From Streptomyces vietnamensis (GTDB lineage: Bacteria > Actinomycetota > Actinomycetes > Streptomycetales > Streptomycetaceae), in NCBI RefSeq assembly GCF_000830005.1, contig NZ_CP010407.1, positions 1,765,001 to 1,829,000 on the forward strand: a DNA stretch of 64,000 nt. Reading direction: 5' to 3'. Both the position numbers and the translations under genes were made by a program. The stretch's first letter is position 1. Every line of letters starts with the position of its first letter. The notes beneath the pieces were generated by a model. That model was not told the origin of the DNA, made no database searches, and worked only from the letters and a program-made list of their open reading frames with translations. Positions 35,394-44,463 of the stretch are shown here, in pieces.

Positions 35394-35918
35394 ATGAGCA
35401 CCACCCCCCTCTCCGCTCCCCCGGTCGTCGTCGTGATGGGCGTCGCCGGGACCGGCAAGACCACCATCGGTCCGCTGGTCGCGGAGGCGCTCGGTCTGCC
35501 GTACGCCGAGGGCGACGACTTCCACCCGGCGGCCAACGTCGCCAAGATGTCGGCCGGCATCCCGCTGGACGACACGGACCGGGGGCCCTGGCTGGACGCC
35601 ATCGGGGAGTGGGCGCACGGCCGGGCCGGGCTCGGCGGGGTCGTGAGCAGCTCCGCGCTCAAGCGGATCTACCGGGACCGGCTGCGTGCCGCCGCGCCCG
35701 GGATCGTCTTCCTGCATCTGACCGGTGACCGGGAGCTGATCGAGGGGCGGATGGCCGCACGCAAGGGCCATTTCATGCCCACCGCGCTCCTCGACTCCCA
35801 GTTCGCCACCCTGCAGCCGCTGCAGGACGACGAGGCCGGCGTCGCCGTCGACGTCTCCGGCACCCCGGAGGAGATCACCGCCCGCGCCGTCGCCGCCCTG
35901 CGCGGCCTGGCCGGCTGA
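35394..35918 (+). CDS. gntK: Gluconokinase GntK
   Basis: This 174-residue P-loop kinase phosphorylates D-gluconate to 6-phosphogluconate, feeding the pentose phosphate pathway. Walker A is MGVAGTGKTTIG at about residues 15-26. YAEGDDFHPAANVAKM (38-53) contains the gluconate-binding GDxxHP motif, followed by PLDDTDRGPWL and SSALKRIYRDRLR. The length matches the E. coli GntK family. The ATG at 35394 is preceded by a GAGGCACC stretch. It begins a two-gene operon with the gluconate transporter, 60 bp downstream. Confidence 0.96.
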   Translation: MSTTPLSAPPVVVVMGVAGTGKTTIGPLVAEALGLPYAEGDDFHPAANVAKMSAGIPLDDTDRGPWLDAIGEWAHGRAGLGGVVSSSALKRIYRDRLRAAAPGIVFLHLTGDRELIEGRMAARKGHFMPTALLDSQFATLQPLQDDEAGVAVDVSGTPEEITARAVAALRGLAG

Positions 35919-35978
35919 CCCTCCCCGTACCCCCCGTACCCCCGTCCCCCGATTCCTGCCCGTACGAAGGACACCACC

Positions 35979-37376
35979 GTGACCAGTCTCAGCGTCGAGA
36001 TCCTGGCAGCGGACGCCGCCGAACCGATCACCTCGGCAGGCAACGCCCAGCTCGGGATCGCCGTGCTCGCCGGCATCGCCGTCATCGTCCTGCTCATCAC
36101 CAAGTTCAAGCTGCACGCGTTCCTGGCGCTGACCATCGGCTCGCTGGCGCTCGGCGCGTTCGCGGGTGCCCCGCTCGCGGACACCATCAAGTCGTTCAGC
36201 ACCGGACTCGGCAACACCGTGGCCGGCGTGGGCGTGCTCATCGCGCTCGGCGCGATCCTGGGCAAGCTGCTCGCCGACTCCGGCGGCGCCGACCAGATCG
36301 TCGACACGATCCTGGCGAAGGCGAGCAAGCGGTCCATGCCGTGGGCGATGGTCCTCATCGCCTCCGTGATCGGCCTGCCGCTCTTCTTCGAGGTCGGCAT
36401 CGTGCTGCTGATCCCGGTGGTGCTGCTCGTCGCCAAGCGCGGCAACTACTCCCTGATGCGGATCGGCATCCCGGCGCTGGCCGGCCTCTCCGTGATGCAC
36501 GGGCTCATCCCGCCGCACCCCGGCCCGCTCGTCGCGATCGACGCGGTCGGCGCCAACCTGGGCGTCACCCTCGCGCTCGGCCTCGTCGTCGCCATCCCGA
36601 CGGTGATCATCGCCGGTCCGGTCTTCTCCAGGTACGCCGCCCGCTGGGTGGACATCAAGGCCCCCGAGAAGATGATCCCCACACGCCCTTCCGAGGACCT
36701 GGAGAAGCGTCCCGGCTTCGGCGTCACCGTCGCGACCATCCTGCTGCCGGTCGCCCTGATGCTGGTCAAGGCGCTCGTCGACATCGTGGTCGACGACCCG
36801 GAGAACGGCGTCCAGAAGGTCACCGACGTCATCGGCTCGCCGCTGATCGCCCTGCTCGCGGCCGTCATAGTCGGCATGTTCACCCTGGGCCGCGCGGCCG
36901 GCTTCACCAAGGAGCGGCTGAACTCGACCGTCGAGAAGTCCCTCGCCCCCATCGCCGGCATCCTGCTGATCGTCGGCGCGGGCGGCGGCTTCAAGCAGAC
37001 CCTGATCGACATCGGCGTCGGCCAGATGATCCTCGACTTCTCGAAGGACTGGTCGATCCCGGCCCTGCTGCTCGCCTGGCTGATCGCGGTCGCGATCCGG
37101 CTCGCGACCGGCTCGGCCACGGTGGCGACGATCTCGGCGGCGGGCCTGGTGGCTCCGCTCGCGGAGGGCATGTCGACCAGCCACACGGCGCTGCTCGTCC
37201 TCGCCATCGGTGCCGGTTCGCTCTTCTTCAGCCACGTCAACGACGCCGGGTTCTGGCTGGTGAAGGAGTACTTCGGCATGAACGTCGGCCAGACGATCAA
37301 GACCTGGTCGGTGATGGAGACGATCATCTCGGTCGTCGGCATCGTGTTCGTGCTGCTGCTGTCGCTGGTGTTGTAG
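35979..37376 (+). CDS. gntP: Gluconate:H+ symporter (GntP family)
   Basis: This 465-residue GntP-family permease has about 12-14 hydrophobic segments. Family motifs include GNTVAGVGVLIALGAILGKL (about 71-90), the conserved MHGLIPPHPGPL (about 173-184), and RLATGSATVATISAAGLVAP near the C-terminal third. It imports gluconate together with protons; the kinase encoded just upstream traps it. The GTG start at 35979 gives a sensible periplasm-oriented N-terminus. The operon ends at a strong bidirectional terminator. Confidence 0.95.
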   Translation: MTSLSVEILAADAAEPITSAGNAQLGIAVLAGIAVIVLLITKFKLHAFLALTIGSLALGAFAGAPLADTIKSFSTGLGNTVAGVGVLIALGAILGKLLADSGGADQIVDTILAKASKRSMPWAMVLIASVIGLPLFFEVGIVLLIPVVLLVAKRGNYSLMRIGIPALAGLSVMHGLIPPHPGPLVAIDAVGANLGVTLALGLVVAIPTVIIAGPVFSRYAARWVDIKAPEKMIPTRPSEDLEKRPGFGVTVATILLPVALMLVKALVDIVVDDPENGVQKVTDVIGSPLIALLAAVIVGMFTLGRAAGFTKERLNSTVEKSLAPIAGILLIVGAGGGFKQTLIDIGVGQMILDFSKDWSIPALLLAWLIAVAIRLATGSATVATISAAGLVAPLAEGMSTSHTALLVLAIGAGSLFFSHVNDAGFWLVKEYFGMNVGQTIKTWSVMETIISVVGIVFVLLLSLVL

Positions 37377-37390
37377 CCGATCTCGTACGC

Positions 37391-37424
37391 ACGGAGGGGC
37401 CCCGGACATCCGGGGCCCCTCCGT
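37391..37424. terminator. Bidirectional terminator between gntP and an LLM gene
   Basis: A perfect 15-bp stem pairs 37391-37405 with 37410-37424 around a four-base loop. It lies between convergent genes. Confidence 0.85.
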
Positions 37425-37429
37425 CGTAC

Positions 37430-38314
37430 TCAGCCCCGCAGCAGGTCCAGGACCTTGATCCCGAGCTCCAGCGCCTCCTCGGGCGAGTCGACCGACTGCT
37501 GGAGGTCGACGAAGCAACCGTCGGCGCCGGTGTCGCGCACGCCCGCCAGCACGGCGGCGATCGCGTCCGCCGTGGCGCCGGGGGCGGGGTTGTACCGGAT
37601 CTGCCGACGCAGCGCCCCCGGGTCTCGGCCCGCCTCCTCGGCGGCGCGCCGCGCCACGTCCCACAGGCCCTCGGCCATCCCGGGCGGCAGGACGGCACCG
37701 ACCCAGCCGGCGGCCCGGCGGCCGACCCGGCGCAGGGCGGCCGGGCTGAAGCCGCCGAGGTAGACGGGCGGTCCGGCGGGCTGGACGGGGCGCAGGCCCA
37801 CGTACGAGGCGGGGATCGTCCAGTGGGGTCCCTCGTGACCGAACTCCTCCTGGGTCCAGAAGCCGTGGAGGACGTCGAGCAGCTCGTCGAGGAGGGCGCC
37901 GCGCCGGCCGAAGTCGGCGCCGACGGCGGTGTACTCGTCCCGCAGCCAGCCGATGCCGAGTCCGACGTCCAGGCGTCCGCCGCTGACCTGGTCGAGCGAG
38001 GTGAGGGAGCGGGCGAGCAGGGCCGGCGGGTACCAGGGGCCGTTGAGGGTGCTCATGCCGAGCCGGGCGCGGGAGGTCGAGGCGGCGGCGACGGTGAGCA
38101 CGGTCAGCGGGTCGAGGAAGGTCTTGTACTGGTGGGGGTACGGGTTCTCCGGGGTGTGCCCCGGATAGAGGTCGCTGGGGGCGACCGGGGTCAGGGCGCG
38201 GTCGCCGACCCAGAACGAGTCGAACCCGGCGTCCTCGGCGTCGCGCGCGAAGGCCGCGATGCGGTCGGCGCGGGCGTGGGTGCCGTACTGGGGCAGTGCG
38301 ATGCCTATCTCCAT
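37430..38314 (-). CDS. LLM-class F420-type oxidoreductase, third luciferase-like gene of the window
   Basis: This 294-residue TIM-barrel protein starts MEIGIALPQYGTHARADRI, then has GFDSFWVGDRALTP (about 33-46), ARLGMSTLNGPWYPPALLAR and VSGGRLDVGLGIGWLRDEY (about 113-131). The last is a strong hallmark of the F420-dependent TIGR03619-like group. Its role is unknown. It stands alone, convergent with gntP. It differs from the other two LLM proteins here, so they are not a recent local duplication. Confidence 0.88.
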   Translation of the reverse strand: MEIGIALPQYGTHARADRIAAFARDAEDAGFDSFWVGDRALTPVAPSDLYPGHTPENPYPHQYKTFLDPLTVLTVAAASTSRARLGMSTLNGPWYPPALLARSLTSLDQVSGGRLDVGLGIGWLRDEYTAVGADFGRRGALLDELLDVLHGFWTQEEFGHEGPHWTIPASYVGLRPVQPAGPPVYLGGFSPAALRRVGRRAAGWVGAVLPPGMAEGLWDVARRAAEEAGRDPGALRRQIRYNPAPGATADAIAAVLAGVRDTGADGCFVDLQQSVDSPEEALELGIKVLDLLRG

Positions 38315-38416
38315 GGCCTCATCCTGGGCGGCGGGGAGGGGCGCGACACGAAGGGCTCGGCGTGTGAGCCGCGTCACGTGCCGGGCGGGGCCCGTCGGTC
38401 GACCGCCTTCGCCGTC

Positions 38417-38461
38417 GGTTTCAGCTCACCGCCCGGGGACGGTTTCAGCTCACCGCCCGGG
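38417..38461. repeat. Short direct duplication spanning the dehydrogenase stop codon
   Basis: GGTTTCAGCTCACCGCCCGGG occurs at 38417-38437 and again at 38441-38461, a 24-bp period. The second copy encodes the last residues and stop codon (minus strand ...RAVS-stop) of the FAD-dependent dehydrogenase. The first copy repeats that end just downstream, including a second in-register GTGAGCTGA. Confidence 0.9.
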
Positions 38462-40100
38462 CCGCCGCCCGGCCCGCCGCGCGGCCCGAGAAGATGCAGC
38501 CGCCGAGGAAGGTGCCTTCGAGGGAGCGGTAGCCGTGGACTCCGCCGCCGCCGAAGCCGGCCGCCTCGCCCGCCGCGTACACGCCGTCCAGGGGTTCGCC
38601 GCCCTCCGTCAGGACGCGGGAGTCGAGGTCGGTCTCCAGGCCGCCGAGGGACTTGCGGGTGAGGATGTTGAGGCGTACGGCGATCAGCGGGCCCGCCTTC
38701 GGGTCGAGGATGCGGTGCGGGGCGGCCGTGCGGATCAGCTTGTCGCCCAGGTACCTGCGGGCGCCGCGGATCGCCGTGACCTGGAGGTCCTTGGTGAAGG
38801 GGTTGGTGATCTCGCGGTCGCGGGCGATGAGCTCGCGGCGCAGGGCGGCCTCGTCGATCAGCGGCTCGTCGGTGAGGGCGTTCATGCCGCGGACGAGGGC
38901 GGAGAGGTCGTCCTCGACGACGAAGTCGACGCCGTGGTCCATGAAGGCCTGGACGGGGGCCGGTACGTCGGCGCGGGCGCGGCCGAGGACGTCCCGGACG
39001 GACTTGCCGGTGAGGTCGGGGTTCTGTTCGGAGCCGGAGAGCGCGAACTCCTTGCCGATGATGCGCTTGTCGAGGACGAACCAGGTGTGGTCGTGGCCGG
39101 TCCGCATGATGTGTTCGAGGGTGCCCAGGGTGTCGAAGCCCGGGAAGAGCGGGACGGGCAGGCGCTTGCCCGTGGCGTCCAGCCAGAGGCTGGACGGTCC
39201 GGGCAGGATGCGGATGCCGTGCCGGGCCCAGATGGGGTTCCAGTTCTCGATGCCCTCGGTGTAGTGCCACATCCGGTCGCGGTTGATGTGGCGGGCGCCG
39301 GCCTTCTCGGCGACACCGAGCATCAGTCCGTCGACGTGGGCGGGGACGCCGGAGAGCAGCTTGGCGGGCGGGGTGCCGAGCCGGGCGGGCCACTGCGCGC
39401 GGACGAGGTCGTGGTTGCCGCCGATGCCGCCGGAGGTGACGATCACGGCCTGGGCGCGCAGTTCGAAGGTGCCCGTGGCCTCGCGGCTCGACGCGGTGCC
39501 GCGGGTGGCGGTGGAGGGGGCCAGGATCTCGCCGGAGACCGTGTCGACGGCTCCGGCGGTGCGGCCGAGTCCGGTGACGCGGTGCCGGAAGCGGAGGTCG
39601 ACGAGGCCGCGGGCGGCGCCCTCGCGGACCCTGCGCTCGAAGGGGGCGACGAGGCCGGGTCCTGTGCCCCAGGTGATGTGGAAGCGGGGTACGGAGTTGC
39701 CGTGGCCGTTCGCGTCGTAGCCGCCGCGCTCGGCCCAGCCGACGACGGGGAAGAAGCGCACCCCGCGCGCGTGGAGCCAGGCGCGCTTCTCGCCGGCGGC
39801 GAAGTCGACGTACGCCTCGGCCCACTTCCGCGGCCAGTGGTCCTCGGTGCGGTCGAAGTCCGCGGTGCCGTACCAGTCCTGGAGGGCGAGGGCGTGGCTG
39901 TCCTTGACGCGCATCCTGCGCTGTTCGGGCGAGTCGACGAGGAACAGGCCGCCGAAGGACCAGTGGGCCTGGCCGCCGAGGGACTGCTCGGGTTCCTGGT
40001 CGAGGAGGATCACGGTGCGGCCGGCGTCGACCAGCTCGGCGGTGGCGACGAGGCCGGCGAGGCCCGCCCCGATCACGATCACATCAGCGTCGTAGGACAT
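38445..40100 (-). CDS. FAD-binding dehydrogenase (fumarate reductase/3-ketosteroid dehydrogenase type)
   Basis: This 551-residue flavoprotein has the N-terminal dinucleotide motif ADVIVIGAGLAGLVATAEL (about 5-23) and the family segment SLGGQAHWSFGGLFLVD. The C-terminal FAD motif is GVYAAGEAAGFGGGGVHG. It belongs to the group containing ketosteroid dehydrogenases and flavocytochrome c-type reductases. No haem-binding motif or signal peptide is present, so it is cytosolic. The substrate is unknown. The ATG at 40100 gives MSYDADVIVIGAG. A TetR regulator is divergent, and the gap has two palindromes. Confidence 0.88.
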   Translation of the reverse strand: MSYDADVIVIGAGLAGLVATAELVDAGRTVILLDQEPEQSLGGQAHWSFGGLFLVDSPEQRRMRVKDSHALALQDWYGTADFDRTEDHWPRKWAEAYVDFAAGEKRAWLHARGVRFFPVVGWAERGGYDANGHGNSVPRFHITWGTGPGLVAPFERRVREGAARGLVDLRFRHRVTGLGRTAGAVDTVSGEILAPSTATRGTASSREATGTFELRAQAVIVTSGGIGGNHDLVRAQWPARLGTPPAKLLSGVPAHVDGLMLGVAEKAGARHINRDRMWHYTEGIENWNPIWARHGIRILPGPSSLWLDATGKRLPVPLFPGFDTLGTLEHIMRTGHDHTWFVLDKRIIGKEFALSGSEQNPDLTGKSVRDVLGRARADVPAPVQAFMDHGVDFVVEDDLSALVRGMNALTDEPLIDEAALRRELIARDREITNPFTKDLQVTAIRGARRYLGDKLIRTAAPHRILDPKAGPLIAVRLNILTRKSLGGLETDLDSRVLTEGGEPLDGVYAAGEAAGFGGGGVHGYRSLEGTFLGGCIFSGRAAGRAAARAVS

Positions 40101-40113
40101 GGACCGCATCTTG

Positions 40114-40129
40114 GATACACGGATGTATC
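40114..40129. promoter_or_regulatory. Palindrome 1 in the dehydrogenase/TetR intergenic region
   Basis: GATACA (40114-40119) and TGTATC (40124-40129) with a four-base spacer form a 16-bp palindrome 14 bp upstream of the dehydrogenase start, a typical size for a TetR operator. Confidence 0.6.
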
Positions 40130-40156
40130 GAGTCAACCGTCCACCCTTTCGCTTTT

Positions 40157-40173
40157 TTAATGTCGAGCATTAA
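40157..40173. promoter_or_regulatory. Palindrome 2 in the dehydrogenase/TetR intergenic region
   Basis: TTAATG (40157-40162) and CATTAA (40168-40173) around TCGAG form a 17-bp palindrome ending 9 bp before the TetR start, suited to autoregulation. Confidence 0.6.
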
Positions 40174-40182
40174 TATGAACGT

Positions 40183-40812
40183 ATGGCGAGGACGTCAGGG
40201 CCCGAGACCCGGGACAAACTGATCCGCGCGGCGGAGGAGCTCTTCGCCGCACAGGGCGTCGACGGCGCACAGCTGCGGGACATCGTGAAGCTGGCCGGAC
40301 AGGCCAACCCCTCCGCGGTGCAGTACCACTTCGGCTCGCGCGCCGGACTGCTCGACGCCGTCATGGCCGGCCGCCAGACCCGTACGGAACAGGTGCTCGC
40401 GCCCCTCCTGGACGACGCGGGCGAGGACCTGAAGCAGCTGATCGCCGCGCTCGTCGCCGCCGAGGCCAGTGAGCTGCGCACCGACCGGGGCCGCCGCTGC
40501 CTGCGGATCTCCGCGCAGCTCAGCCACGAGAGCGGCGTCCGCACCCGCACCCCCCATCCCACGCTCGCCGGCACCGTCTACTGGCGGCTCATCGAGCGGA
40601 TCGCCGACCGCCTGGCCGCCGACGGACTCCCCGAGCCCCTGCTCCTGGAGCGCCTCGACCTGGCGCTGACCGTGGTCGGCGCGGCCATGGCGGACCGCGC
40701 CCGGCAGTACCTCGACGGCACCGAGCCCCTCACGGACGAGCCCCTCTTCCTCGCCGACCTCGTCGAGACGACCACCGCGCTTCTCCGGGCCGCACAGCCC
40801 CGGAGCGTCTGA
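40183..40812 (+). CDS. TetR-family transcriptional regulator
   Basis: This 209-residue protein has an N-terminal helix-turn-helix: KLIRAAEELFAAQGVDGAQLRD, then VQYHFGSRAGLLDAVM (about 46-61), the conserved YHFGSR recognition-helix end. The C-terminal all-helical domain would bind a ligand and dimerise. It is divergent from the FAD-dependent dehydrogenase (83 bp between starts) and 21 bp upstream of an SDR gene on the same strand, so it may control both. The ligand is unknown. Confidence 0.9.
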   Translation: MARTSGPETRDKLIRAAEELFAAQGVDGAQLRDIVKLAGQANPSAVQYHFGSRAGLLDAVMAGRQTRTEQVLAPLLDDAGEDLKQLIAALVAAEASELRTDRGRRCLRISAQLSHESGVRTRTPHPTLAGTVYWRLIERIADRLAADGLPEPLLLERLDLALTVVGAAMADRARQYLDGTEPLTDEPLFLADLVETTTALLRAAQPRSV

Positions 40813-40821
40813 CCCCGCTGA

Positions 40822-41598
<777 letters not shown>

Positions 41599-41628
41599 CG
41601 TTTCACGGCGCGGTGATTTCATGGGCGC

Positions 41629-42150
41629 ATGAGCGCTGAAGAGATCGTGGACGTCGTCGACGACAACGACCGGGTGATCGGTCGGGCCCCGCGCGGTGAG
41701 GTGCACGCGCGGGGCCTGACCCACCGCTGCGTCTTCATCCGGGTCCGGGACGCCGAGGGCCGGACCTTCGTCCACCGCAGGACGTCGACGAAGCTGTCGT
41801 ACCCCTCCCTGTACGACATGTTCGTCGGCGGTGTCGTCGGCGCGGGCGAGTCCTACGACGAGGCCGCGCTGCGCGAGGCCGAGGAGGAGCTCGGGGTCTC
41901 CGGACTGCCCCGGCCCGAGCCGGTCCTGACGTTCCTGTTCGACTCCGGGAACGGGGACGGGAAGTGGTGGTCGGCGGTCTACGAGGTCCGCTGCGACCTG
42001 CCGGTCGACCCGCAGGTGGAGGAGGTCGCCTGGCACGCCTTCCTGACGGACGGGGAGCTGGAGGAACGCCTCGGCACCTGGGAGTGGGTGCCGGACGGCC
42101 TCGCGGCGTACGAGCTGCTGCAGGGCCGGGGCGGGCACACGGCGGGCTGA
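41629..42150 (+). CDS. NUDIX hydrolase
   Basis: This 173-residue protein has a complete Nudix box, GGVVGAGESYDEAALREAEEELG (quoted in part; about 64-86), with the REAEEELG metal-binding Glu residues. The N-terminal VDVVDDNDRVIGRAPR is typical of the YfcD/isopentenyl-diphosphate-isomerase-like branch. It should hydrolyse a nucleoside diphosphate or a related pyrophosphate. The ATG at 41629 lies 31 bp after the SDR stop. The substrate is unknown. Confidence 0.9.
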   Translation: MSAEEIVDVVDDNDRVIGRAPRGEVHARGLTHRCVFIRVRDAEGRTFVHRRTSTKLSYPSLYDMFVGGVVGAGESYDEAALREAEEELGVSGLPRPEPVLTFLFDSGNGDGKWWSAVYEVRCDLPVDPQVEEVAWHAFLTDGELEERLGTWEWVPDGLAAYELLQGRGGHTAG

Positions 42151-42210
42151 CCGTCCGGCGCGGGAGTCCGAGGCCCGGCGGTCCGATCATCCGACCGTTA
42201 GGGTGCACGG

Positions 42211-42606
42211 GTGAGCGATTTCGTGCAGAGCCTGCGGCTGTGGTTCGCACCGCGGCGGATCCGGGACGAGGGCGACACCCCCGACTACCGCTTCTCCCTC
42301 GCCAACGAGCGGACCTTCCTGGCCTGGATCCGGACCGCGCTCGCCCTCGTCGGCGGCGGCTTCGCCGTCGACCAGTTCCTGCCGGACCTCCGCTGGGGCG
42401 TGCGCGTCGGGCTCGCGCTCGCGCTGCTCGCCGCCGGTGTGCTGTGCGCCCTGCGGGCGGTGAACCACTGGGTGCGCTGCGAGCGCGCGATGCGGCGCGG
42501 CGAGGACCTGCCCGTGTCCCGGTTCCCCGCCGTGCTCAGCCTCGCGGTGGCCGCGGTGGCGCTCGCGATGGTGGTGCTCGTCGTCTTCGGCTGGGCCGGG
42601 CGGTGA
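42211..42606 (+). CDS. YidH-family (DUF202) membrane protein
   Basis: This 131-residue protein has the DUF202 motif RFSLANERTFLAWIRTALALV (in part, about 28-47). Three hydrophobic helices follow, around residues 37-60, 64-85 and 104-128. It is an inner-membrane protein of unknown function. GTG start. Its stop overlaps the start of a second DUF202 gene by four bases (GTGA), so the two small membrane proteins are probably made in equal amounts and may form a complex. Confidence 0.9.
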   Translation: MSDFVQSLRLWFAPRRIRDEGDTPDYRFSLANERTFLAWIRTALALVGGGFAVDQFLPDLRWGVRVGLALALLAAGVLCALRAVNHWVRCERAMRRGEDLPVSRFPAVLSLAVAAVALAMVVLVVFGWAGR

Positions 42607-42920
42607 GTACGGCCGGCGAGACCCGGGATCCCGGGCTCCAGCCGGAGCGGACCCGGCTCGCGTGGCGGCGTACGACCCTGTCGTGCACGGTCGTCGCGGT
42701 GCTCGCCGTGAAGCTGACCGTCAGCGACGAGGTCACGGCGCGGGAGCTGACCGGGCTCGCGCTGTCGTCCCTGGTGTGGATCGCCTTCCTGGCCGTGGCC
42801 CACCGCCGGATCCGTTCCCTGGACGCGGCCCGGCCGGTCCCGCTCTCCCACCGGGGCGCGCTGCTCGCGGCGGTGTGCACCATCGCGCTCGCCGTCATCG
42901 GGGCGGCCGTGATCTGGTAG
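42603..42920 (+). CDS. Second DUF202 membrane protein
   Basis: This 105-residue protein starts MSTAGETRDPGLQPERTRLA (GTG at 42603). The core GLQPERTRLAWRRTTLSC is the shorter actinobacterial DUF202 form. Three hydrophobic segments follow (about 28-43, 50-67, 82-104). Its function is unknown. It is translationally coupled to the upstream YidH gene. The pair is a conserved arrangement in actinobacteria. Confidence 0.88.
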   Translation: MSTAGETRDPGLQPERTRLAWRRTTLSCTVVAVLAVKLTVSDEVTARELTGLALSSLVWIAFLAVAHRRIRSLDAARPVPLSHRGALLAAVCTIALAVIGAAVIW

Positions 42921-43070
42921 GTCCGCCGGGCGCGCACCCGAATGGCCTACCCGCTGGTCGGACCGCATACTGACGGCGTACAGCAGGCGGCAGGGCCGCG
43001 TCGGCCGAGCCCGGGCTGTGCCCGTGGTCATGCGGCCGCCGCCGTCGACGGCTCAGCAGGGACGACCGCC

Positions 43071-44453
43071 ATGACCTCCACACGTCCGTCCGCCCTCGCC
43101 GGAGCGTTCCAGGGCGACCTCATCGGGCCCGACCATCCCGAGTACGACACCTTCCGCCGGTGCTTCAACCGCGACCACGACCAGCATCCGGCCCTGGTCG
43201 CGCGCTGCACCGGCCCCGAGGACGTGCGTGCGGCGCTCCACCACGCACGGGAGAACGTCCTCGGGGTCTCGGTGCGCGGCGGCGGGCACTCCGCCCCCGG
43301 ATACTCCTCCTGCGACGGCGGGCTGGTCATCGACACCAGCCCGATGAAGCGCGTCGAGATCGACACCGACGCGCGGACCGGCCGCTTCGGGGCGGGTCTC
43401 ACCTGGGGAGAACTGGACGCCGCCACCCAGGAGTTCGGCCTGGCCGTGACCGGCGGGCGGGTGTCGGACACCGGGGTCGCGGGCCTGACGCTCGGCAGCG
43501 GCTCCGGCTGGCTGGAGCGGATGTACGGGCCGACGGCCGCGAGTCTGCTCTCCGCCGAGGTCGTGACCGCCGACGGCCGGATCCTGCGTGCCGACGCCGA
43601 ACACGAAGCCGACCTCTTCTGGGGGCTGCGGGGCGGCGGCGGCAACTTCGGCGTGGTGACCGAGTTCGAGTTCCGGCTGCATCCGGTCGGCCCCCTGCTG
43701 TACGCCGGGCTGCTGCTGCACCCGCGCTCCGCGGCCGGGGCCCTCACCCGCTTCTACCGCGACTTCATGGAGCAGGCGCCCGACGAGGTCACCGGCGCGC
43801 TCGCCCTGATCAGCGCGCCGCCCGCGGAGTTCGTGCCCGAGCAGGTGCGGGGCGAGCCCGCCTGCGGCGTGATCGTCGTGTACGTGGGTGACGTGGCGGA
43901 GGGCGAGAAGGCGCTGTCGCCGCTCGTCGAGTGGGGTGACCCGTGGGTGCGGATGGTCGGACCCATGCCGTACACCGCCGTGCAGACCATGCTCGACGCC
44001 GGCACCCCGGTGGGCGTCAGCGAGTACTTCAAGGTCGACTACCTGCCCGAGCTGCCGGACGAGGCGATCGACACGGCGCTCGCCCAGGCGGAGGGGATCA
44101 CCGCTCCGCTGACCCAGCTGATCTTCTGCCCGATGGGCGGCGCGTCCCGGCTGGACGCCGACCACATGGCCCTCTCCATCCCGCCGACGAAGTGGGTGTA
44201 CTTCTGCCTGGCCATCTGGTGGGGCAGCGACGGACGGGAGCGGCACATCGACTGGACCCGCTCCTTCCACGCGGCGATGCGGCCCTGGGCGACGGGGACG
44301 TCGGTGCCCAACTTCATCGGCGGCGACGAGGGGACGGCACGCCTGCGGAACTCGTACGGCCCCGAGAAGTACGCCCGTCTCGTCGCCCTCAAGGACCGGT
44401 ACGACCCCGACAACGTCTTCGCCCTCAACCAGAACGTCCCGCCGAGCGGCTGA
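43071..44453 (+). CDS. FAD-linked oxidase with BBE domain
   Basis: This 460-residue flavoenzyme of the p-cresol methylhydroxylase/berberine-bridge superfamily has the N-terminal FAD domain with SVRGGGHSAPGYSS (about 67-80). Its His normally carries the covalent 8-alpha-linked FAD. SDTGVAGLTLGSGSGWLER follows, and the C-terminal BBE motif is RNSYGPEKYARLVALKDRYD, then NQNVPP. No second Cys in the usual bicovalent position is evident. The ATG at 43071 is in the expected place. The product and substrate are unknown. It is convergent with a quinone-oxidoreductase-like gene, 10 bp away. Confidence 0.9.
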   Translation: MTSTRPSALAGAFQGDLIGPDHPEYDTFRRCFNRDHDQHPALVARCTGPEDVRAALHHARENVLGVSVRGGGHSAPGYSSCDGGLVIDTSPMKRVEIDTDARTGRFGAGLTWGELDAATQEFGLAVTGGRVSDTGVAGLTLGSGSGWLERMYGPTAASLLSAEVVTADGRILRADAEHEADLFWGLRGGGGNFGVVTEFEFRLHPVGPLLYAGLLLHPRSAAGALTRFYRDFMEQAPDEVTGALALISAPPAEFVPEQVRGEPACGVIVVYVGDVAEGEKALSPLVEWGDPWVRMVGPMPYTAVQTMLDAGTPVGVSEYFKVDYLPELPDEAIDTALAQAEGITAPLTQLIFCPMGGASRLDADHMALSIPPTKWVYFCLAIWWGSDGRERHIDWTRSFHAAMRPWATGTSVPNFIGGDEGTARLRNSYGPEKYARLVALKDRYDPDNVFALNQNVPPSG

Positions 44454-44463
44454 CGCACCCTCG

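Noticed and set aside
9202..38314. Recent duplication of LLM oxidoreductase genes (9202, 21579, 37430)
   Set aside because: The three proteins differ in length, motifs and likely cofactor group, and lie far apart; they look like independent members of a large family.
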